A stretch of 64,000 nt of DNA from the NCBI GenBank assembly GCA_949292175.1, contig CASEYJ010000012.1:21851-85850 (forward strand). Direction: 5' to 3'. The stretch's first letter is position 1; every line of letters begins with the position of its first letter. The notes beneath the pieces were generated by a model, which searched no databases, was not told where the DNA came from, and saw only the letters and a program-made list of their open reading frames with translations. The position numbers and the translations under genes were made by a program. Positions 26,396 to 34,509 of this stretch are shown piece after piece. This DNA is from an uncultured bacterium (GTDB lineage Bacteria > Cyanobacteriota > Vampirovibrionia > Gastranaerophilales > Gastranaerophilaceae).

Positions 26396-27859
26396 ATGAA
26401 CGAGCTTTTAAAGAAAACAGCCACAGAACAGAGTAAGGCTTTAAAAAATAAAGAAATCTCTGCTGTTGAACTAACACAGGCTGCTTTTGACAGAATTGAC
26501 GAACTAGATGAAAAATTAGGCGCTTTCAATTCTCTTACAAAAGAAACAGCACTTAACACAGCAAAGAAAGTTGATGAAAAAATTGCTAAGGGTGAAGAAT
26601 TACCGCTTCTTGCAGGTATTCCGCTTGCCCTAAAAGACAACATGAATCTTATCGGTTCAAAAACAACCGCATCAAGTAAAATTTTAGAGAACTTTGTATC
26701 TCCATTTAACGCAACAATCACCCAAAAGCTTTTAGACAACCTTGTTCCAATCGTGGGGAAAGCTAATTTGGATGAGTTTGCTATGGGATCATCTAACGAA
26801 AATTCAGCATTTAAAAAAGTTCATAACCCTTGGGATTTGAAGAAAGTTCCGGGAGGTTCTTCAGGTGGTTCTGCAGCAAGCGTTGCAGCTTGTGAAGCTA
26901 CTCTGGCTCTTGGTTCAGATACAGGTGGTTCTATCAGACTTCCTGCATCATTCTGCGGTATCGTTGGTATGAAACCTACCTATGGTCGTGTTTCAAGATA
27001 CGGACTTATCGCATTTGCTTCATCTTTAGACCAAATCGGGCCTTTTGCACGTTCAGTTGAAGATGCTGCAAACCTTTTGGAAGTTATCTCAGGTCATGAC
27101 CCTAAAGATTCTACTTCACTAAACTTGCCTGTTGAACACTACGCTGCATCTCTAAAAGATGATATTAAAGGCAAAAAAGTTGGTGTGATAAAAGAATTAA
27201 TGTCAGAAGGCTTGTCTGATGACGTAGCAAAAGCTATTCAAAATGCAATTGATACATACAAAAAATTGGGATGCGAAATCGTTGAAATTTCACTTCCTAA
27301 ATTAAAATATTCTATCGGAATTTACTACATTCTTGCAACAGCAGAATGCAGTTCAAACCTTGCAAGATTTGACGGTGTAAAATACGGATACAGAACACCT
27401 GATGCTAAAAATCTGCTTGAAATGTACACAAAAACAAGAGCAGAAGGTTTTGGACCTGAAGTTAAACGTCGTATAATGCTTGGAACTTATGCTTTGAGTT
27501 CAGGATACTATGATGCATATTACAAAAAAGCTCAACAAATGAGAGCTTTAGTAACAGAAGATTTCAGAGAAGCATTCAGCAAGGTTGATATCTTAATATC
27601 ACCAACATGCCCGAATACAGCATTTGAACTTGGTGCAAAATCTTCAGATCCGCTTGCAATGTACTTAACAGATATTGCAACAATTTCAGCAAACTTAGCC
27701 GGAATTCCTGGATTAAGTGTTCCTGCTGGATTTGATAAGGATGGAATGCCGATTGGTTTACAAATTCTTGCTCCACAACTACAAGAAGGTAAATTATTCA
27801 ATATGGCATACCAATTTGAACAAGCTCACGATTATTGGAAGCAATTAGCTAACATATAA
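26396..27859 (+). CDS. gatA: Glutamyl-tRNA(Gln)/aspartyl-tRNA(Asn) amidotransferase subunit A
   Basis: A 487-residue amidase-signature protein with the Ser-cisSer-Lys triad: lysine in LALKDNMNL, serines in [13 protein letters not shown] and [16 protein letters not shown]. GatA releases ammonia from glutamine for transamidation of misacylated tRNAs. Length and the [21 protein letters not shown] segment favour GatA over other amidases. gatB and gatC are not adjacent. AAGGAG precedes the ATG; a terminator follows. Confidence 0.94.
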   Translation: MNELLKKTATEQSKALKNKEISAVELTQAAFDRIDELDEKLGAFNSLTKETALNTAKKVDEKIAKGEELPLLAGIPLALKDNMNLIGSKTTASSKILENFVSPFNATITQKLLDNLVPIVGKANLDEFAMGSSNENSAFKKVHNPWDLKKVPGGSSGGSAASVAACEATLALGSDTGGSIRLPASFCGIVGMKPTYGRVSRYGLIAFASSLDQIGPFARSVEDAANLLEVISGHDPKDSTSLNLPVEHYAASLKDDIKGKKVGVIKELMSEGLSDDVAKAIQNAIDTYKKLGCEIVEISLPKLKYSIGIYYILATAECSSNLARFDGVKYGYRTPDAKNLLEMYTKTRAEGFGPEVKRRIMLGTYALSSGYYDAYYKKAQQMRALVTEDFREAFSKVDILISPTCPNTAFELGAKSSDPLAMYLTDIATISANLAGIPGLSVPAGFDKDGMPIGLQILAPQLQEGKLFNMAYQFEQAHDYWKQLANI

Positions 27860-27877
27860 TCAATAGATTTATAACCG

Positions 27878-27908
27878 GAAAAGACGGCTTAAAGCCGTCT
27901 TTTTTGTT
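27878..27908. terminator. Bidirectional terminator between gatA and the kinase gene
   Basis: AAAAGACGGCTT / AAGCCGTCTTTT stem with a short A-rich loop, T6 on the plus side. Confidence 0.88.
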
Positions 27909-27940
27909 ATTAAACTATATTTATAATACCGAAACTCGAG

Positions 27941-29623
27941 TTAATTATCAGCGACAGGCACCGCAAAATAAAAAGTTGTTCCCTTATCAAGCTCACTTTC
28001 ACACCAAATTGCACCCTTATGAGCCTCAATAAGCTGACTTGCAATAGGAAGCCCTAAACCTGAACCACCAACTTTACGTGACAAAGAGTTTTCAATCTGT
28101 GCGAACTTATCAAAAACTCGCAACAAATTTTCCTTTGCAATTCCAATACCTTCATCCTTGACACTAACTACGACAAATTTACCGCTAAGCTTTGACAGAA
28201 CAGGTTCAAAACATTCATTATATTTAATATCAGAAGCCTCCACCAACTCAGATTTTACAGTTATAGACTTACCTTCCGGCGTAAACTTAACAGCATTTGA
28301 TACGAGATTAGTCAAAACTTGCTCGAGTCGCTGAGAATCAGCATAAACCTCCGGAAGATTTTCACCCTCTTCCGTATATAACGTTAAATTTTTATCCTTT
28401 ATTAACACTGATAACGTTGACTTAACATACTCAATAACAGAATTAATATCCATATTTTTGAAATGATAATCCATCTTGCCGGCTTCTATTTTAGACAAAT
28501 CAAGCAGGTCATTTATAATTCCTGAAAGCCTCTTTGAATTTCTCTTAGCCATAGTTAAAAATTTATCGTAAGCGGGTGTCACTTCTCCACACTTACCACT
28601 CAACATAATATCAAGAGAATTTTTAATAGAAGTCAAAGGCGTCCTCAATTCGTGAGACACGATTGATATGAATTCAGACTTAAGACGTTCCAATCTTTCC
28701 AATTTCAAATTGGTTTCTTTCAATTCTTGATACAGTGTAGCACTTTTTAACGGCAAAGAAACCTGTTGAGCAATAGTTTGAAAACAAGTAGCATTTTCAG
28801 TTGAAAATGGAGTTTCCTTGAAAATTTCAACACATCCAAAGAAATTATCTCCCAACGAAATTGGAGAAAACATATTATCAAACTGAAAAAGCGAGAAATT
28901 AAAACGACTCGCCGGAAATTTTACAAACTTTCTAACCTTAAGAGTTTCCGTATCAATTTCAAAAGGCAATTTTTTACCTTCAAAAAGAGATTTATAATGC
29001 AAAACCATTCTTAATTTAAGAGTGTCAATTAGCTCAGGAGAAATTTCGTAAAGTGAATTAATCAACAAGACAGGTTCTTCCTCCGTACAGAAAGACAAGG
29101 TCGAAGTAAGAGAAAAGCTTAAAGCTTTATCCATCCCTTCTAACATATAATTAATAAGTTTCTCCTTATCAAGAGTCCCCGCAAATTGGGAACTAGTAGA
29201 ATAAAGAGCATTCAATCTGTAATTACTATCTGCCAAATCTCTGTTAGTATCAGCAAGCTTTTCAAGAGAAGAACGCATTCTCAAATTCATCGCAATTGTG
29301 CCGGAGATAAGCTCTTCCCCCATATCTTCAAACAGAAACCCGTTAGCGAATTTAATAAGCTCACGATCCTTCAAATTTGTATCCGTGATAAACAACAGCA
29401 CCGATGATTCTAAAAGAGCTCGAAGTTTATTTAACAAGTTTTTAAAATCAATCCCACCGGACAGAGTATCTATAATAACAATTTCACACATAGACGCAGA
29501 CAAATAATCCGCAATTAATCCAGCATCAGACATAGACACAAAATCATATCTAAGCTTTTTTACAAGCTCTTCATACTTGCGAACAACTTCTATCCTTTGA
29601 GAAACTAATAATACCCTAATCAT
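27941..29623 (-). CDS. Sensor histidine kinase with degenerate receiver-like N-terminal domain
   Basis: 560 residues. About 1-110 looks like a receiver fold (MIRVLLVSQRIEVVR, an Asp at position 52 in VIIDTLSGG) but lacks the usual acidic pair and the conserved lysine. About 150-310 resembles a GAF-type sensor. Then HisKA with FISIVSHELRTPLTS and the ATPase domain (N box NLVSNAVKFTP, G1 VKDEGIGI, G2 GSGLGLPIA). No membrane segment, so cytoplasmic. No response regulator is adjacent. The -10-like TACGAT ends six bases from the ATG with no Shine-Dalgarno. Confidence 0.88.
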   Translation of the reverse strand: MIRVLLVSQRIEVVRKYEELVKKLRYDFVSMSDAGLIADYLSASMCEIVIIDTLSGGIDFKNLLNKLRALLESSVLLFITDTNLKDRELIKFANGFLFEDMGEELISGTIAMNLRMRSSLEKLADTNRDLADSNYRLNALYSTSSQFAGTLDKEKLINYMLEGMDKALSFSLTSTLSFCTEEEPVLLINSLYEISPELIDTLKLRMVLHYKSLFEGKKLPFEIDTETLKVRKFVKFPASRFNFSLFQFDNMFSPISLGDNFFGCVEIFKETPFSTENATCFQTIAQQVSLPLKSATLYQELKETNLKLERLERLKSEFISIVSHELRTPLTSIKNSLDIMLSGKCGEVTPAYDKFLTMAKRNSKRLSGIINDLLDLSKIEAGKMDYHFKNMDINSVIEYVKSTLSVLIKDKNLTLYTEEGENLPEVYADSQRLEQVLTNLVSNAVKFTPEGKSITVKSELVEASDIKYNECFEPVLSKLSGKFVVVSVKDEGIGIAKENLLRVFDKFAQIENSLSRKVGGSGLGLPIASQLIEAHKGAIWCESELDKGTTFYFAVPVADN

Positions 29624-29669
29624 AACTTAATCGTAACAAAACATTTGCAAATAGCAAATTATTTACAAA

Positions 29670-29978
29670 CTACTCTTTTTCAGCTTCCATTTTTTCAATG
29701 TACTCTATAATATCAAGAGCAAGCCCGTGACGAATTTCAAAAGGAGCATGTTTGATATATTCCATCGCATGAGAAACTTTAACATTTTTATCATACCAAC
29801 GTCTAAGAATGTAATTATATTGATCCTCTAAAGACATCTTAAAATCAAAATCTTTTAATTTATCAAGAACATATTCTGCGCATATAGTCTGCAATTCTTC
29901 GTCAGCCTTTTCCCAAACTGCAATAGCCCTACTTAAAACAGGGTCGACATCATACCAGCGTTTTTGTTTCTTTTCCAT
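29670..29978 (-). CDS. Hypothetical acidic helical protein, 102 residues
   Basis: Begins MEKKQKRWYDVDPVLSRAI; AAGGAG lies nine bases ahead. Rich in Glu/Asp/Tyr/Trp, predicted all-helical, no signal peptide or motif known to me. It lies between the histidine kinase and a divergent envelope gene. Confidence 0.65.
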   Translation of the reverse strand: MEKKQKRWYDVDPVLSRAIAVWEKADEELQTICAEYVLDKLKDFDFKMSLEDQYNYILRRWYDKNVKVSHAMEYIKHAPFEIRHGLALDIIEYIEKMEAEKE

Positions 29979-30033
29979 AAATAAAGCTCCTTATACGAAT
30001 AAACTAAAACAATATTACCAAAAATGTAAAAAA

Positions 30034-30062
30034 CTGGCAAACTTTTTTTCGCATAGTATAAT
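30034..30062 (-). other. Divergent intergenic region 29979-30069 with plus-strand promoter (see next)
   Basis: On the minus side of this 91-base divergent gap only the AAGGAG site of the 102-residue gene is clear; no convincing minus-strand promoter was found. The plus-strand promoter occupying the same bases is listed separately. Confidence 0.25.
30034..30062 (+). promoter_or_regulatory. Leaderless-type promoter of the envelope protein gene at 30070
   Basis: CTGGCA (30034-30039), 17-base spacer, consensus TATAAT (30057-30062), then only seven bases to the ATG at 30070. No Shine-Dalgarno fits between them. Confidence 0.6.
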
Positions 30063-30069
30063 AATAAGT

Positions 30070-31230
30070 ATGAAGAAGAGAATCTTATCACTTTTAATAT
30101 TGACAATGTTCTTGGGAACAAACACTTTAACGTTTGCCGATCCGGTATTTGAAGGTCACGCAGAAAAAAGTGATCAAGTAAGAAAAGAACTTGAGAGCGA
30201 ATTATTTACCGGAGAAGTTGAGCAAATAGAACGCTCTGACGTTATTCACATGACAGTATCACAAGTATTGGATTCAAACATAAATATTGAAGGGGATGAA
30301 TTCTTTGCTGAGGTCGTTAACGACGTAGAAGGAGAGAGTGGAGTAATTATTCCTAAAGGAACATTTGCACACGGGAGGATTTCAAAAACTACTGAAGCAA
30401 AGAGAATGGGACGTTCTGCAAGTTTATCTCTAGACTTTGATTATTTAATAACCCCCGATGGAAGAGAAATCCCTATTGAAGGAAAGATGTCAACAAAACT
30501 TCACCCGGTAGCTGAAACATCAAAAATCATAGCTCAAGATGTCGGATACACATTGGCTGGTGGAGCAATTGGCGGGTTTATGGCTCTCAATTGGCTTGGT
30601 CTTGAAGCCGCAATCGCATCTCAAGGTTACACAATTGCAGGAGGAGCTGCTGTTGGTGGAGCGCTTGGATTAGGAGCAGCTTTAATTAGAAAAGGGAACG
30701 AAGTTTTAATCGCTCCGGGAGATGAAATTAAAGTAAAAATCAACACCTCAGTGCCACTCCCTGTGTATAAGGATAGTGCACTAATGCAGCATGAAATGAA
30801 ATATCCGGGACTTGATATTTCAATCTCAAACGTAAAACATGAGGAAGATCCGTTTGGAGAAGCTAACACCATTACCCTTACAGTAATGATTTCAAACATG
30901 TCAGACAAAACTTTTTCAGGCTTAGATTCTGCACTTGTAAACGATTATAATGCAGTTTTCCGCCCATCAATATTTGGCGATACAAAATTGATGTTTAAGC
31001 AAATTAAACCTGGCGAAAAAGTTATAGGTGATATTTCATTTGCAGTAGACAATATTAACAGAAAATTTTGGTTAACGTTTTATGACAGAAGGAATAAAAA
31101 ACCCCTAACAAAGATCTCTGTCGATAACGCATATAAGAAAATATCTAAAAGAACTAAACTCAAAAATGACAAAGTAAGAACAAAAAAAATGAATTTCAAA
31201 AAAGAAGAAGATTTGTTTAATATAGAGTAA
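30070..31230 (+). CDS. Secreted envelope protein with VirB10-like beta module and glycine zipper
   Basis: 386 residues. Signal peptide MKKRILSLLILTMFLGTNTL with cleavage near TFA at about 24. Residues about 60-140 form the shared module (IPKGTFAHGRI, AKRMGRSASLSLDF, ITPDGREIPI). Next a glycine zipper region (TLAGGAIGGFMAL, AGGAAVGGALGLGAAL) and IAPGDEIKVKIN. A further C-terminal domain of about 130 residues (ISNMSDKTFSGLDSALVND) resembles an extracellular beta-sandwich of DUF4352 type and ends in a Lys-rich tail. Relatives are the SLH protein at 8106 and proteins at 54427 and 55251. An outer-membrane-associated scaffold is inferred. Confidence 0.75.
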   Translation: MKKRILSLLILTMFLGTNTLTFADPVFEGHAEKSDQVRKELESELFTGEVEQIERSDVIHMTVSQVLDSNINIEGDEFFAEVVNDVEGESGVIIPKGTFAHGRISKTTEAKRMGRSASLSLDFDYLITPDGREIPIEGKMSTKLHPVAETSKIIAQDVGYTLAGGAIGGFMALNWLGLEAAIASQGYTIAGGAAVGGALGLGAALIRKGNEVLIAPGDEIKVKINTSVPLPVYKDSALMQHEMKYPGLDISISNVKHEEDPFGEANTITLTVMISNMSDKTFSGLDSALVNDYNAVFRPSIFGDTKLMFKQIKPGEKVIGDISFAVDNINRKFWLTFYDRRNKKPLTKISVDNAYKKISKRTKLKNDKVRTKKMNFKKEEDLFNIE

Positions 31231-31234
31231 AAGT

Positions 31235-31257
31235 ATTGTAAATAGTAGCTTTACAAT
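31235..31257. promoter_or_regulatory. Dyad operator ahead of the BlaI-type gene
   Basis: Perfect inverted repeat ATTGTAAA (31235-31242) and TTTACAAT (31250-31257), seven-base spacer. A third copy of TTACAAT (31282-31288) overlaps the -10 box. BlaI/MecI regulators bind TACA/TGTA dyads, so this is a likely autoregulatory operator. Confidence 0.6.
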
Positions 31258-31260
31258 GGG

Positions 31261-31288
31261 TTGAAATTTTAGAGTTTTATGTTACAAT
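31261..31288 (+). promoter_or_regulatory. Promoter of the BlaI-type regulator
   Basis: TTGAAA (31261-31266), 16-base spacer, TACAAT (31283-31288). The third operator half-site coincides with the -10 box. Confidence 0.6.
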
Positions 31289-31322
31289 GTTAGTAGTAGG
31301 CTAGAAAAGAAAGTAGGGAAAA

Positions 31323-31661
31323 ATGGCTTGTGGTAAGTTAGAAATTGACATTTTGAATACTATTTGGAGATTAACATCGACTGGAGAAGGTAGAGACATT
31401 TCAATCCAAGATGTAGTAGATGACTTATCAGCAAACGGAATAGAACGTGCATATACAACTATTAAAACAGTTATGGATCGCTTGGCGGCCAAAAGTATTC
31501 TTGTACGTTATAAGGTTGGCAAAAAATTCTTTTACAGTGCAGCTATGGACAAAGAAGAGATGGCTCAAGAGAGCATTGTAGAAGTTGCAGAACAGTTTTT
31601 CGATAACGATTACGCTGCACTAATTAGATTTATTGAGAATAAGTTTGATTTAATCAAGTAA
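31323..31661 (+). CDS. BlaI/MecI/CopY-family transcriptional repressor
   Basis: A 112-residue winged-helix protein. LEIDILNTIWRL at the start, the recognition region AYTTIKTVMDRLAAKSILVRYKVG and a wing with KKFFYSAA are typical of PF03965; the C-terminal dimerisation helices (EQFFDNDYAALIRFIENKF) follow. Relatives repress beta-lactamase or copper genes and are released by a membrane protease BlaR1, which is not seen here. Its own promoter carries a dyad. The next gene starts one base after its stop and is probably co-translated. Confidence 0.85.
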   Translation: MACGKLEIDILNTIWRLTSTGEGRDISIQDVVDDLSANGIERAYTTIKTVMDRLAAKSILVRYKVGKKFFYSAAMDKEEMAQESIVEVAEQFFDNDYAALIRFIENKFDLIK

Positions 31662-31662
31662 T

Positions 31663-32034
31663 ATGAGCAGTATAGAAGAATATCGTTTTTTTGTATCAGA
31701 GTTAATCAGAAAAGTTTTGGTTGGAGAGTTGTCTGTGCGGAATGCAGCAACTCTTTTTCCATCGGATACTCACGACAAAAGTATCGAAGCTGCATTTCAC
31801 GCATTGATACATTATGAAGCGGATGAAGATTTGCGTAAACGTGATATTCTATACCGAGAAGAGCAGGATGACTATCTGACACTTATATACCAAACTCTCG
31901 AACAGGGAAAAGCATTACCCGATAATATAATCAGGAATTATGAAAAATACTATAAAGTGGCAGATATTCCAATGCCGAACGATTTTCGCTCGAACGTAAT
32001 AAGATTCTGGCGCTACTTAACTTTTAAAGAATAG
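31663..32034 (+). CDS. Hypothetical protein coupled to the BlaI-type regulator
   Basis: 123 residues beginning MSSIEEYRFFVSELIRKVL. Its ATG follows the repressor stop by one base with no independent ribosome-binding site, implying coupling. Acidic and helical, rich in Tyr, Asp and Glu (YHALIHYEADEDLRKRD-like middle, tail FRSNVIRFWRYLTF). No recognised domain. It overlaps the convergent gene end by 11 bases. It might modulate the regulator in place of BlaR1, but nothing in the sequence proves that. Confidence 0.7.
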   Translation: MSSIEEYRFFVSELIRKVLVGELSVRNAATLFPSDTHDKSIEAAFHALIHYEADEDLRKRDILYREEQDDYLTLIYQTLEQGKALPDNIIRNYEKYYKVADIPMPNDFRSNVIRFWRYLTFKE

Positions 32035-32908
32035 GATACCTTTTTAATTCTACCAAGCAGTTTAAGGCGAGCCTCTTTGGCATGTACATTGGCAAAGTAC
32101 CCCAGTCACTTATATCGATTTTTTCTCCTGTTAACTTTGCCTTTTCTACCAGAATTCTTAAAATTTTATTTACGTTACTTATCCCATATTTATCCATAAA
32201 AAAGTTATACTGCCACACATTATACTCTTTATCTAAAGGGAAAAATCTTTTTCCTCTCAAGTAATGTGCAACATGTGAATTCAAATCTGCCATTGAAACT
32301 ATATTTAACGGGAGCTTATTGTCAGCACAATATTTAACGGAAAGTTTATCTGCAAGATGCCCAACCCCGCCAATCTTTGAATCTTGCAAATTTTCCAAAT
32401 AATCTACAATCAAACGTTCACCTTTAATTCCAAGCATTGGATAATCTCTAAGCAACTCATCATAAGGGGAATTAAAAGATTTATGTCGCAAACATTTTGA
32501 AAAATTAACGTATCCATACTCTTCCTTAAGATCCTCTGATAGAAAATGATATCCAAACTTATTATCACCTGACACAGATGATAAAATCATCGTTCTAACA
32601 GGCTTACATTTTTGTTTATCTACAAGATAGCCATAACGATTAGGATTATAATCAAGCTCAAAGACCTGTCCATCATAATGCTTTCTTGTACTTCTATTTA
32701 AACAAAACGTCTGCGGTTTAGACAAATCAACAACCATATTCTCGTCATTATAAGAATAAGCAAGAGTGTACGGATTATACACCCTCAATTTTAACTCTTT
32801 ATTAAAAGAATCTTGTTCTAAGCCACAAAAACTAATCTGATTATTTTTATTCACAGCAACATCAGATTTAATTTTACTTAGATTTTTAATTGGACAAATC
32901 GTTAGCAT
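32024..32908 (-). CDS. Lineage-specific protein with N-terminal F-x-G motif (c)
   Basis: 294 residues if started at MLTICPIKNLSKI (32908). An in-frame ATG 13 codons upstream lacks a ribosome-binding site, and MLTI-x-P matches the start of the protein at 26141. The segment NNQISFCGLEQDSF gives the F-x-G box at about residue 33. The rest is soluble-looking, rich in Tyr/Asn/Leu, with several Cys and no known motif. No signal peptide of the classical type. Divergent from metF, which starts 60 bases away. Function unknown. Confidence 0.65.
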   Translation of the reverse strand: MLTICPIKNLSKIKSDVAVNKNNQISFCGLEQDSFNKELKLRVYNPYTLAYSYNDENMVVDLSKPQTFCLNRSTRKHYDGQVFELDYNPNRYGYLVDKQKCKPVRTMILSSVSGDNKFGYHFLSEDLKEEYGYVNFSKCLRHKSFNSPYDELLRDYPMLGIKGERLIVDYLENLQDSKIGGVGHLADKLSVKYCADNKLPLNIVSMADLNSHVAHYLRGKRFFPLDKEYNVWQYNFFMDKYGISNVNKILRILVEKAKLTGEKIDISDWGTLPMYMPKRLALNCLVELKRYPIL

Positions 32909-32955
32909 TACATACCGATAAAAACCCGTAAAGAAAATTTTTGCCATATGTATGC

Positions 32956-32961
32956 TATAAT
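32956..32961 (+). promoter_or_regulatory. Extended -10 box of metF (leaderless)
   Basis: TGC-TATAAT, six bases ahead of the metF ATG at 32968. The extended TG compensates for a weak -35. No Shine-Dalgarno present. Confidence 0.55.
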
Positions 32962-32967
32962 TCTCGT

Positions 32968-33819
32968 ATGAAACTAAAAGAAATTTACAAACATAAGGAT
33001 ATCAAGGAAAAAATTTCTTTTGAAATCTTTCCGCCAAAAGAATTAAGCGACTATCCAAAACTAATAACTGAAACACAAAAACTAAAACAGCTTAATCCAG
33101 CTTTCATATCCTTAACTTGGAATGCCGGCGGATGTGGAAACAGTTCATTTGAACTTATAAAGTTAATTAAGGCTCAAAACTTTAACATAATGCCGCATTT
33201 TACTTGCATATCCAGCACCAAGAATGAAGTATTAAAACATTTGCAAGAATTGCAATCACTTAATATAGAAAACATTCTTGCACTAAGAGGAGATATTCCA
33301 TCAGATAAAAACCTTTGCAAGAAAGATTTTTGCTTTGCAAACGAATTGGTGGAATTTATAAAAAATAATAGCAATCTTTCAATTGCAGTCGCGGGGTACC
33401 CAGAAGGACACATTGATGCAAACAGTATAACCGAAGACATTGACAACTTGAAAAAGAAAATTGATGCCGGTGCAGACGCAATAATAACACAATTATTTTT
33501 TGACAACTCAAAATTTTACAAATACGTAGAACTATTGCGTAAAAAGGGGATTACAACACCAATCATCGCCGGCATAATGCCAATTTTAAGTCAAAAACAA
33601 ATTGATAAAATGACAAGGCTCGCAAATATCACCCTTCCAGACATCGTAAAAGAAAATCTTGAAAAATATAAAGATAGTCCGTCAGATTTGCAAGAATTTG
33701 GCATTGACTTTTCTTCACAACAATGCCAAAACCTTATAGAGTCAAATGTGGAAGGATTACACTTTTTCACCTTAAACAAAATGAAAACAAGTATAAATAT
33801 ATTAAATAACATATTATAA
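32968..33819 (+). CDS. metF: Methylenetetrahydrofolate reductase
   Basis: 283 residues from MKLKEIYKHKDIKEK. FEIFPPKE near the N-terminus, the folate/FAD region LALRGDIPSD, the IAVAGYPEGH segment and the INLFFDNSKFY-like QLFFDN stretch match PF02219. It makes 5-methyl-THF for methionine synthesis. The frame is open nine codons earlier, but those overlap the -10 box, so the internal ATG is preferred. Followed after 13 bases by deoC. Confidence 0.88.
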   Translation: MKLKEIYKHKDIKEKISFEIFPPKELSDYPKLITETQKLKQLNPAFISLTWNAGGCGNSSFELIKLIKAQNFNIMPHFTCISSTKNEVLKHLQELQSLNIENILALRGDIPSDKNLCKKDFCFANELVEFIKNNSNLSIAVAGYPEGHIDANSITEDIDNLKKKIDAGADAIITQLFFDNSKFYKYVELLRKKGITTPIIAGIMPILSQKQIDKMTRLANITLPDIVKENLEKYKDSPSDLQEFGIDFSSQQCQNLIESNVEGLHFFTLNKMKTSINILNNIL

Positions 33820-33832
33820 GAAGGAGTAGAGT

Positions 33833-34483
33833 ATGGAAAATCTAAACAAGTACATAGAACATACACTTTTAAAACAAGATGCAACAACAGAAGATTTAAA
33901 CAAGCTTTTTGATGAGGCGTTACAACACAAATTTAGAGGTGTTTGTATCAACCCGGCTTATGTAAAAACTGCCAAAGAAGCTCTAAAAGATAGTGATGTA
34001 AAAGTTGTAACCGTTATCGGATTTCCGCTTGGAGCAAACAAAACTGAAGTAAAAGCCTTTGAAGCTTCCGTTGCAAAAGCAGATGGTGCAGATGAAATAG
34101 ATATGGTAATAAATGTTACCGGAATAAAAGATAAAAATTACGACTATGTTCGAGAAGACATAAAAGCAGTAAAAATTGCCTGTGGAGAAATTCCATTGAA
34201 GGTGATACTTGAAACAGATTTACTAACAAAAGAAGAAATCAAAAAGGCTTGTGAAATTGCAATTGAAGCAGGCGCAGACTTTGTAAAAACATCAACAGGA
34301 TTTGTAAAAAACGGAGTCGGAGCGAAAGAAGAAGATGTTAAATTAATGTATGAAACAGTAAACTCGCACGGTCTTAAAGTTAAGGCCTCAGGCGGAATAA
34401 GAGACAAAGAAACCGCAATAAAAATGATAAATGCCGGAGCTTATAGCTTAGGAACAAGCTCAGGGGTAAAAATTGTAGAATAA
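33833..34483 (+). CDS. deoC: Deoxyribose-phosphate aldolase
   Basis: A 216-residue class I aldolase. The Schiff-base lysine lies in GADFVKTSTGF and a second catalytic lysine in LKVKASGGIRD. It splits 2-deoxyribose-5-phosphate to acetaldehyde and glyceraldehyde-3-phosphate in deoxynucleoside breakdown. AAGGAG precedes the start. Full family length. It may be cotranscribed with metF; a terminator overlaps its end. Confidence 0.95.
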   Translation: MENLNKYIEHTLLKQDATTEDLNKLFDEALQHKFRGVCINPAYVKTAKEALKDSDVKVVTVIGFPLGANKTEVKAFEASVAKADGADEIDMVINVTGIKDKNYDYVREDIKAVKIACGEIPLKVILETDLLTKEEIKKACEIAIEAGADFVKTSTGFVKNGVGAKEEDVKLMYETVNSHGLKVKASGGIRDKETAIKMINAGAYSLGTSSGVKIVE

Positions 34484-34509
34484 AAAAACGGGGTTTCCCC
34501 CGTTTTTTT
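34483..34509. terminator. Bidirectional terminator between deoC and the peptidase gene
   Basis: AAAACGGGG / CCCCGTTTT stem with a TTTC-type loop, T7 after. It overlaps the end of the convergent peptidase gene. Confidence 0.85.
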
